A stretch of 9,808 bases of DNA from Candidatus Peregrinibacteria bacterium. Lineage in GTDB: Bacteria; Patescibacteriota; Gracilibacteria; UBA1369. A program made the translations under genes and the position numbers. Positions within the stretch are counted from its first letter, which is position 1; every line of letters begins with the position of its first letter. A model generated the notes under the pieces. That model saw only the letters and a program-made list of their open reading frames with translations. It searched no databases and was not told the origin of the DNA. Below, piece by piece: positions 1-5,161 of this stretch. Where the stretch lies: positions 1 through 9,808 of the forward strand of contig JADLFY010000068.1 of assembly GCA_020849575.1 (NCBI GenBank), in the 5' to 3' direction.

Positions 1-485
1 ATGGAGATAAAGTTAGTTTCGGAAAATTCTGGCCAGAAAGTGATTCAACTTATAGTACCGCTTTTTCCAGCAGTAAAGATTTTGTGGTGGTAGCTTTCCC
101 CAGAGATATATTTAAAAAAAGACCCAGGCTGAGCTTTTCTAGTCAGCAAATTGAACCGTCGACCAAAATGTTTTTGCCGCATTGGGTTGGTGAAAGCAAT
201 AATCTGCGCTGGAGAATGGAGAATGGTAACGGCGTATTGGCCAGAACGGCGGAAGCTGAAACTGAATTTTATCCTTTTTCTTTAAAGCTAAATTTTGCCA
301 TACAAAAAGGTAATTCGGGTGGCCCATTGCTTGATGCTGAAGGCAGGGTAATTGGAGTGGCCAGCTATATTGCTGATGCGGATAAAAATAAGGCTGAACA
401 AACTTATTTGTGTTTGGACAGAATTAATCAGAAGGACTTTGATGAGTTGGAGAAAATTGCCAGGGCCCAAATAAAAAAGCCCTGA
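1..485 (+). CDS. Trypsin-like serine protease, C-terminal part (5' end outside window)
   Basis: The reading frame is open to the window edge (first whole codon at 3-5) and stops with TGA at 483-485. A GTG at 84 could pass for a start, but the frame upstream of it is continuous and protein-like, so this is a truncated gene rather than a short one. The nucleophile motif GNSGGPLL is intact, with the Ser codon at 315-317, followed by the usual strand 'GRVIGVAS'. Upstream, 'SSKDFVVVAF' (Asp codon 78-80) resembles the DLA(V/L)LKV stretch that carries the catalytic Asp in HtrA/Deg-like proteases. The Asp-Ser distance of 79 residues suits a chymotrypsin fold. The catalytic His must lie upstream of the window. 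No PDZ domain follows the protease fold; only about 40 residues remain, ending in a Lys-rich tail. Family membership is well supported by the motif. The substrate and the location (periplasm or cell surface would be usual) are unknown. Confidence 0.8.
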   Translation, partial: GDKVSFGKFWPESDSTYSTAFSSSKDFVVVAFPRDIFKKRPRLSFSSQQIEPSTKMFLPHWVGESNNLRWRMENGNGVLARTAEAETEFYPFSLKLNFAIQKGNSGGPLLDAEGRVIGVASYIADADKNKAEQTYLCLDRINQKDFDELEKIARAQIKKP

Positions 486-503
486 CTTGGTAATCAGGGC
501 TTT
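476..503 (-). terminator. Intrinsic terminator of pnp, overlapping the protease stop codon
   Basis: AAAGCCCTGA (476-485) and TCAGGGCTTT (494-503) form a perfect 10-bp stem with an 8-base loop. Read on the minus strand the stem is followed by a run of six T (complement of 473-478), and it starts 13 bases after the pnp stop, so it is a strong terminator for pnp. On the plus strand the tail is only TTTGATTGTG, so it may also stop protease transcription, less efficiently. The protease stop codon TGA (483-485) lies inside the left arm, so the convergent genes share this element. Confidence 0.88.
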
Positions 504-516
504 GATTGTGAGTACA

Positions 517-2613
517 TTAGAGCACAGCTTTGTGAGAGAGTTTGTAACGACCCTGTGAGTCAACTTCAATCAATTTTACTTTGATAGTATCCCCTACTTT
601 GACTACGTCTTCCACTTTGGCAATACGTTTATTATCGAGTTCGGAAATATGTACCAAACCGTCACGACCAGGAAGGAATTCTACGAAAGCTCCAAACTCA
701 GTTGTTTTGACAACTTTACCGGTAAAAATTTCACCAACCTGTGGTTCATAAGTAAGACGTTTAACCCATTCTTCAGCCATTTTACCAGCTTCCTGAGTAG
801 TAGCAGTGATGAGTACCAAACCAGTTTGTTCAATATCGATATCAACACCGGTTTCCTTAATAATTTTCTTGATGGTTTCACCACCTTTACCGATAACATC
901 AGCAATTTTTTCCGGATCAATCATCAGACTGGTGATGCGAGGAGCATTAGGAGAAAGCTCAGCACGAGGAGTGGAAATAACAGCATCCATGGCATCCAAT
1001 ACTTCATTGCGGGCTTTTTGAGCACGGCCCATGGCTTCACGAAGTAAATCTACAGAGAGCCCCTTAACTTTAATGTCCATTTGCAAAGCAGTAATACCAT
1101 CGCGTGTTCCAGCCACCTTGAAATCCATATCTCCGGCAAAATCTTCCATGCCCTGAATATCAGTGAGAATTTTGTAACCATTGGCCAAATCTCCATCATA
1201 AGTAACCAGACCCATGGCAATACCAGCAACCGGTTTGCTGATTGGGACACCAGCATCCATCAAAGAAAGTGATGAACCACAAACGGCAGCCATAGAGCTG
1301 GACCCGTTGCAGGACATAATTTCGGAAACAACCCAAACAGTATAAGGGAATTTTTCTTTAGCAGGAAGTACAGGAATCAAAGCACGCTCAGCGAGATTCC
1401 CATGGCCGATATCACGGCGGGATGGGCCGCGCAGCGGCCTAGCTTCTCCTACTGAGAATGGTGGGAAGTTGTAGTGATGGAAATAATGCTTTTCAGAGTC
1501 TTCATCCATGGTATCAACCACCAGTGAATCACCAGGAGCTCCTAAGGTAGTGATAGAGAGTGATTGTGTTTCACCACGCTGGAAAAGGGCAGAACCGTGA
1601 GTGCGTGGCAATAAAGATGTTTTGACTGAAAGCGGACGGATTTGATCAATTTTACGACCATCGAGACGTACTTCTTTTTCCAGAATGTTTTTACGCATGT
1701 TTTTCTCCATCAGCGTATTGAGATCTTCTTTCAGATCACGTTTGCCAAAAGTACCAGCTTCAATTTCAGCAGCGTATTTTTCAATGAGCATTTTTTCCAA
1801 CTCTTTGATTTTTTTCTTAACTTCCATTTTGGTTGTGCCTTTAACACCATCGAGCATTTCCTGAGTTACAGCTTTTTGAACTGCTTCCAGAGAAGCCGGA
1901 TTTTCAAGACTGGTAGTGATTTCCAGATCAGGATGCTTGTAAACAGCCATGAATTCTTTTTGCAATGCGCAAATTTTCTTGATTTCGGCATGAGCCAGGT
2001 CGAGAGCTTTGAGCATGGTTTCATCATCAACTTCCTTGGCACCTGCTTCAACCATAGTAATAGCTTCTTCTGTACCGGCTACCACCAAATCGAGCTGGCC
2101 TTCAGTGACCTGTTGGTATGTAGGATTAATGATTAACTCACCGTTGACCAAACCTACGCGCACTCCAGCAACAGGTCCCTGGAAAGGCATTCCAGAAATA
2201 CAAAGTGCAGCTGAGGCGGCAATTAAACCAGTAGTAGAAGGATCTACCTGAAGATCGGCAGAAAGACAGGAGACAATTAATTGAACATCATTAATCATGT
2301 TCTTGGGGAAGAGTGGACGGATAGGGCGATCAATCAGACGGGAGTTGAGAACGGATTTTTCGGAAGGGCGTCCCTCACGTTTCATGAAACGTGAACCTTT
2401 GATTTTGCCAGCTGCATAATATTTTTCTTCAAAATCTACGGTCAGCGGGAAGAAATCGGTGCCTTCGCGGGCCTCCCCCATTACAGCACTGGCAAACACG
2501 ATTGTGTCTCCCAGCGACACTGTCACTGAACCAGTTGATTGATTGGCTAAAAGGCCGGTTTCAATTTTCAGCTCTCTACCGGCGAGAGTCATTGTAAAAG
2601 TCTTATTTTCCAT
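517..2613 (-). CDS. pnp: Polyribonucleotide nucleotidyltransferase (PNPase)
   Basis: PNPase degrades RNA 3' to 5' by phosphorolysis, releasing nucleoside diphosphates, and works as a cytoplasmic trimer. The 698-residue product has the full family order: first RNase PH-like core (about 1-140, with RPSEKSVLNSRLIDRPIRPLF at 82-102), an all-helical linker (about 210-300), the second, catalytic RNase PH core (about 315-550), a KH domain (about 558-618, GXXG loop GKGG at 575-578), and an S1 domain (about 625-693). The phosphate-handling segment GEARPLRGPSRRDIGHG (389-405) is present. Asp485 and Asp491 in TDIQGMED match the catalytic Asp486 and Asp492 of the E. coli enzyme. Nothing is missing. It lies downstream of rpsO on the same strand, with a 126-base gap holding a terminator-like hairpin, the arrangement known from E. 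coli. The ATG at 2611-2613 gives the expected N-terminus but has no Shine-Dalgarno sequence. Confidence 0.98.
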   Translation of the reverse strand: MENKTFTMTLAGRELKIETGLLANQSTGSVTVSLGDTIVFASAVMGEAREGTDFFPLTVDFEEKYYAAGKIKGSRFMKREGRPSEKSVLNSRLIDRPIRPLFPKNMINDVQLIVSCLSADLQVDPSTTGLIAASAALCISGMPFQGPVAGVRVGLVNGELIINPTYQQVTEGQLDLVVAGTEEAITMVEAGAKEVDDETMLKALDLAHAEIKKICALQKEFMAVYKHPDLEITTSLENPASLEAVQKAVTQEMLDGVKGTTKMEVKKKIKELEKMLIEKYAAEIEAGTFGKRDLKEDLNTLMEKNMRKNILEKEVRLDGRKIDQIRPLSVKTSLLPRTHGSALFQRGETQSLSITTLGAPGDSLVVDTMDEDSEKHYFHHYNFPPFSVGEARPLRGPSRRDIGHGNLAERALIPVLPAKEKFPYTVWVVSEIMSCNGSSSMAAVCGSSLSLMDAGVPISKPVAGIAMGLVTYDGDLANGYKILTDIQGMEDFAGDMDFKVAGTRDGITALQMDIKVKGLSVDLLREAMGRAQKARNEVLDAMDAVISTPRAELSPNAPRITSLMIDPEKIADVIGKGGETIKKIIKETGVDIDIEQTGLVLITATTQEAGKMAEEWVKRLTYEPQVGEIFTGKVVKTTEFGAFVEFLPGRDGLVHISELDNKRIAKVEDVVKVGDTIKVKLIEVDSQGRYKLSHKAVL

Positions 2614-2678
2614 ATTGTTAATTAGGTTTTAGTAATAATTTATTGATTGTTGGCGTGCGTTTCGGGAAATTGTTTGTA

Positions 2679-2713
2679 AAAAAAGCCTAGCTGCACAGAG
2701 CGTAGACTTTTTT
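2679..2713 (-). terminator. rpsO-pnp intergenic terminator/attenuator
   Basis: Read on the minus strand, AAAAAAGTCTA pairs with TAGGCTTTTTT (plus-strand arms 2703-2713 and 2679-2689) in an 11-bp stem with one G-U pair. The stem continues, after a bulged C, as GCT/AGC around a 6-base loop, and the T run follows directly. It begins 26 bases after the rpsO stop and ends 65 bases before the pnp start. I see no good separate pnp promoter in the gap, so pnp probably depends on read-through. In E. coli the corresponding gap also holds a leaky rpsO terminator. Confidence 0.82.
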
Positions 2714-2739
2714 GATTGAAAATTTAAACAGCTTTGAGC

Positions 2740-3000
2740 TTATTTTAATTCGAGTTTACCTACTAATTGATCGTAAGTATCCTTATCATTCAATTTGAGA
2801 TAGTTGAGTAATTTTCTTCTCTTACCTACCATCATTAAAAGTCCACGACGTGAGTGATTGTCTTTGGCATGTTCTTCCAAATGTTTGGAAAGTTGCTTGA
2901 TTCTTTCAGTAAGAATCGCGACCTGGACTTGTGGTGAGCCCGTGTCCTTGGGATGCACAGCATACCCCGTGATGATCTTTTTCTTTTCAGTTCTTTTCAT
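2740..3000 (-). CDS. rpsO: 30S ribosomal protein S15
   Basis: S15 is a small primary 16S rRNA-binding protein that helps shape the 30S platform and contacts 23S rRNA in an intersubunit bridge. The 86-residue product is close to the usual 88-89. It carries the family signatures [16 protein letters not shown] (19-34), then the [17 protein letters not shown] segment (40-55) with the conserved KD and SRRGLL, then [10 protein letters not shown] (59-68). These residues form the rRNA-binding face of the four-helix protein. It is the first gene of the rpsO-pnp unit, in its typical genomic position. The ATG at 2998-3000 gives the expected N-terminus; the bases before it (CGTAACTTCGCA) show no Shine-Dalgarno site. 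A promoter candidate lies about 50-75 bases upstream. I cannot identify an S15 autoregulatory pseudoknot in the short leader by eye. Confidence 0.98.
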   Translation of the reverse strand: MKRTEKKKIITGYAVHPKDTGSPQVQVAILTERIKQLSKHLEEHAKDNHSRRGLLMMVGKRRKLLNYLKLNDKDTYDQLVGKLELK

Positions 3001-3045
3001 TGCGAAGTTACGGTTAAGTTAATGAATTTAATATACGCGAGCTAT

Positions 3046-3074
3046 AATTTAGCAGATTGCCTAGGCATTGGCAA
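3046..3074 (-). promoter_or_regulatory. Candidate promoter for rpsO-pnp
   Basis: On the minus strand, TTGCCA (complement of 3069-3074; 5 of 6 to TTGACA) is followed after 17 bases by TAAATT (complement of 3046-3051; 4 of 6 to TATAAT). This would start transcription near 3039 and give a leader of about 40 bases. The -10 match is weak and this is pattern reading only. The spacer contains the perfect palindrome TGCCTAGGCA (3058-3067). Confidence 0.45.
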
Positions 3075-3096
3075 GAAAATCTAACTGTGCTAAAAG
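3068..3096 (+). promoter_or_regulatory. Candidate promoter for the 3121 membrane protein gene
   Basis: TTGGCA (3068-3073; 5 of 6 to TTGACA) and TAAAAG (3091-3096; 4 of 6 to TATAAT) are separated by 17 bases. The start site would be near 3103, leaving a leader of under 20 bases. The -35 box occupies almost the same bases as the -35 box of the divergent rpsO promoter. A perfect TATAAT also occurs on this strand at 3043-3048, but with no convincing -35, so it is the weaker alternative. Confidence 0.35.
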
Positions 3097-3120
3097 TAGA
3101 TGCGGCTGTAGCAAAAACAC

Positions 3121-4089
3121 ATGAATTATAGACAAATAGTAGCAGAAGCATGGCAATTTACCCAAGACAATAAAAAAATCGTCTTTTGGTATGGTGCTAT
3201 ACCGGCTTTCTTTACTACTTTGATTGGCATTGCCTATATTATTTATCAATACTACGCTTTTGTCTCCTCCAAGCTGTTTCAGAACTGGCATCAAAGTTTT
3301 TTGTCTCTGGTTTTTAATAATGTACTGGAATTTCTGAGAAATCACCGGGGACTGATTATTCCACTAATTGTGGTGGCCATAATTTTGGCTATTTGTTATT
3401 TCTTTGTGCCGGTTATCTGTCAGGGAGGATTAATTCAATTAATAGCCAGGCGCAGAAATGGACAGCAGGTTTCCGGACGAAAAGGAGTGACTTTTGGGCT
3501 GTTATCTTTTTTACCTTTATTTGAGTATAAACTGTTTGTTCAAACTTTTAGTCTGGTTTCCATCTTTGCCATAGTGGCAACCAGTATGCGTAATCTGGGC
3601 TGGACCATACTAGGGTGGATTGTGCCAATTTTTATAGTGGTGCTGATCGCTGCCCTGATTATGGCTGTTTTTCTGACTTATACAGAGTTCTTTATCGTGA
3701 TTGATGGAGAAGGGGTATTTACTTCAATTACCAAAAGCGCCAATCTGGTGGTTAAACATCTGGAAGAAACCCTGCTCTTGACTATTTTGATGCTGATTAT
3801 TGGGGTCAGGATTATTATACAGATTTTATTTGTGATGCTGATTCCGGTAGTGGCAATTGGAATAGTTTATTTACTGACAATTTACAATTTACCCAATCTG
3901 GGATTGGCCGTGGGTGGAATTATGGGACTTATTGGAGTGATGGTAGCCGCCTATTTAAATGGTATTATACATACCTTTGCGGTGGCGGTCTGGACTTTTA
4001 CTTTTCTGAATTTAACCTCCGAAATAGAGCCCCACGCTAGGGACAAAACTGAGGATCAGCCCGAGAAAAATGATAGTGGTGAGCAATAG
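3121..4089 (+). CDS. Hypothetical polytopic membrane protein
   Basis: I do not recognise this 322-residue protein. It is strongly hydrophobic, with about six or seven membrane segments: roughly 21-43, 78-100, 136-155, 161-187, two within 216-252, and one or two within 258-299. The N-terminus (MNYRQIVAEAWQFTQDNKKIV) is amphipathic and precedes the first segment, and a basic loop 'ARRRNGQQ' (109-116) follows the second. The segment 'VFTSITKSANLVVKH' (199-213) between membrane spans is reminiscent of transporter-like or GDPD-membrane-domain-like integral proteins, but the resemblance is too weak to name. The C-terminal 22 residues are hydrophilic and charged and are encoded over the end of the oppositely oriented DUF3307 gene (78 bp overlap). 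The start is the first ATG after the divergent rpsO promoter region, without a Shine-Dalgarno site. It could be a lipid- or envelope-related membrane protein; that is only a guess. Confidence 0.85.
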   Translation: MNYRQIVAEAWQFTQDNKKIVFWYGAIPAFFTTLIGIAYIIYQYYAFVSSKLFQNWHQSFLSLVFNNVLEFLRNHRGLIIPLIVVAIILAICYFFVPVICQGGLIQLIARRRNGQQVSGRKGVTFGLLSFLPLFEYKLFVQTFSLVSIFAIVATSMRNLGWTILGWIVPIFIVVLIAALIMAVFLTYTEFFIVIDGEGVFTSITKSANLVVKHLEETLLLTILMLIIGVRIIIQILFVMLIPVVAIGIVYLLTIYNLPNLGLAVGGIMGLIGVMVAAYLNGIIHTFAVAVWTFTFLNLTSEIEPHARDKTEDQPEKNDSGEQ

Positions 4090-4620
4090 GCGCTCAATCA
4101 TGTGTTTGTAATTCAAGGGAGGAACTTTGCCTTTGGTTTTTTGCCTGTCTTTATAAAAACTGTATTCGATAGTTAAAGTGGAGAAAATTACCAGACAGAG
4201 ATAGCTGACCAGCAAAGGATTGAAAAACAGTACATAAAGCTGTTCTAAAATGGGTCCTTGGATAAAGGCTCTGGAATGGAAATATTCAGGGAAATGGGAA
4301 GCAACAATCAGGGTGATCATCAAAGACAAATAATGCAGACACTGATCAATCCAATAAGTGAATTGGCTGTGTTTGCTATTACGATCATGGGAAGCCTTGA
4401 GAGAATCAATAATAAAGTGCATTACGCCGATTAAAAGCGCCAGATAAAAAACCTCAGCAGAACCGGTATAAAGATACAAAAGCAGGGTTTCTACCAAGAC
4501 ATGTACAGAAGCATGTACGGCTACACCGACTAAAGATCTATTTTTCCAGGCTACCAAAGCATGGGGCTGGAGCAAATAGTCGGCAATTAAATGTCCTAAA
4601 AATAAGTATAAAAAAAGCAT
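4012..4620 (-). CDS. DUF3307-family membrane protein
   Basis: The 202-residue product looks like the uncharacterised DUF3307 family: a short multi-helix membrane protein opening with 'GHLIADYLLQPHALVAWK' (9-26), followed by 'HASVHVLVE' and 'GVMHFIIDSLK'. Polar residues recur four residues apart inside otherwise hydrophobic helices: His10/Asp14/Gln18, His36/His40, His68/Asp72 and Asp92/His96. Such a pattern would suit an intramembrane metal site. About five or six membrane segments are visible (about 1-19, 32-51, 56-74, 90-109, 125-150, 175-199). It starts 11 bases after the stop of the upstream cyclic-nucleotide-binding gene on the same strand, so the two are very likely co-transcribed. The gene end overlaps the convergent membrane protein gene, leaving no room for an intergenic terminator. 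Function is unknown; the family call rests on remembered motif layout. Confidence 0.75.
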   Translation of the reverse strand: MLFLYLFLGHLIADYLLQPHALVAWKNRSLVGVAVHASVHVLVETLLLYLYTGSAEVFYLALLIGVMHFIIDSLKASHDRNSKHSQFTYWIDQCLHYLSLMITLIVASHFPEYFHSRAFIQGPILEQLYVLFFNPLLVSYLCLVIFSTLTIEYSFYKDRQKTKGKVPPLNYKHMIERLLLTTIIFLGLILSFVPSVGLYFGG

Positions 4621-4631
4621 GTATCAAAAAA

Positions 4632-5090
4632 TTAGGCGTTCTTTTCTCTAGTATTCTTTTTAACTCTTTCCAAAAATTCAGCGCTGATTTTTTCAGCAAT
4701 TTTAGGGTTTTCAGAGATAAGCTTGAGGAAATCTTCTTTCTTGATGATAAAAAGCTGAGTGGGTTCAACCACCATGGCATTGGCATTGCGGGTAGTTTCA
4801 GAGAGCAAAGCCATTTCCCCAAAGAAATCACCATCACCAAGCATAGCAACTACTTTATCAAAGCTCGGGGTTTCACCAGGATGATAAATACGGATAATAC
4901 CGGATTTGATGATATACATGGAATTTCCAGGATCACCTTCTTTGAAAAGGACGTGATTGGATGGTAAATAGTCCATGGTGATGTGTTTGATCACTTCGGC
5001 ATGTTCACTTTCATCCAAAGTGGAGAAAAGCTCCATGGATTTGAGCAGATTGGCGATAATGTGTATATCTTGTTCGTTTTGAATTGCCAT
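4632..5090 (-). CDS. Stand-alone cyclic nucleotide-binding domain protein
   Basis: This 152-residue protein is a single CNB (CAP/PKA-type) domain, about residues 15-135. A leading helix 'LLKSMELFSTLDESEHAEV' is followed by the beta barrel with 'LFKEGDPGNSMYIIKSGIIRIY' (48-69). The phosphate-binding cassette is FGEMALLSETTRNANA (90-105): Glu92 and Arg101 occupy the positions that hold the ribose and the cyclic phosphate in known family members. The C-terminal helices (117-148) are short and charged. There is no helix-turn-helix, kinase, channel or other output domain, so unlike CRP/FNR proteins it is unlikely to bind DNA. It lacks a signal peptide and should be cytoplasmic. The DUF3307 membrane gene follows after 11 bases, suggesting a functional pair. 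Some CNB-fold proteins no longer bind cyclic nucleotides, but the Glu/Arg pair favours binding here. The start codon has no Shine-Dalgarno site. Confidence 0.92.
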   Translation of the reverse strand: MAIQNEQDIHIIANLLKSMELFSTLDESEHAEVIKHITMDYLPSNHVLFKEGDPGNSMYIIKSGIIRIYHPGETPSFDKVVAMLGDGDFFGEMALLSETTRNANAMVVEPTQLFIIKKEDFLKLISENPKIAEKISAEFLERVKKNTREKNA

Positions 5091-5112
5091 GTTAGTGTTT
5101 GTTTACAATTTT

Positions 5113-5142
5113 TTGTGAGAGTATTTCCTTATATTATATAAT
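5113..5142 (+). promoter_or_regulatory. Promoter for leuS
   Basis: TATAAT (5137-5142, perfect) is preceded by TTGTGA (5113-5118, 4 of 6) with an 18-base spacer. The -10 box ends only four bases before the leuS ATG, so the expected start site falls on or within a few bases of that ATG, making a leaderless or nearly leaderless mRNA. An alternative -10, TATTAT at 5132-5137, would add only a few leader bases. Confidence 0.6.
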
Positions 5143-5143
5143 A
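5132..5143. repeat. 12-bp palindrome carrying -10 boxes for both strands
   Basis: TATTATATAATA is a perfect palindrome. It contains TATAAT on the plus strand (5137-5142) and TATAAT on the minus strand (5133-5138), overlapping by two bases. It sits between the divergent CNB and leuS genes and probably acts as a bidirectional -10 element. Confidence 0.85.
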
Positions 5144-5161
5144 AATATGCCGAAATATCAA
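5133..5161 (-). promoter_or_regulatory. Promoter for the CNB-DUF3307 unit
   Basis: On the minus strand TTGATA (complement of 5156-5161; 5 of 6 to consensus) and TATAAT (complement of 5133-5138; perfect) are separated by exactly 17 bases. This is the best sigma-70-type promoter in the window. Transcription would start near 5126, giving a leader of about 35 bases. The -35 box lies inside leuS codons 4 and 5. Confidence 0.7.

Noticed and set aside
84..485. GTG at 84 as the real start of the protease gene
   Set aside because: The frame is open to the window edge and the Asp expected of the catalytic triad lies upstream of this GTG, so the gene simply continues out of the window.
1642..2136. Plus-strand open frame of 164 codons opposite pnp
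   Set aside because: It is antisense to a highly conserved part of PNPase, with Phe-rich low-complexity composition typical of a shadow frame.
2614..3120. tRNA or small RNA genes in the gaps around rpsO
   Set aside because: The gaps are about 120-126 bases, and I see no cloverleaf arms or GTTCRA-type T-loop; the terminator and promoter elements account for the visible structure.
4080..4096. Hairpin TGAGC/GCTCA at the end of the 3121 gene as a terminator
   Set aside because: Only five base pairs and no T run on either side; too weak to call.
5099..5146. Upstream TTG start for leuS adding 16 residues
   Set aside because: The extra residues do not resemble LeuRS N-termini and are encoded across the promoter boxes; ATG at 5147 gives the family-like MPKYQAAGIEEKWQ.
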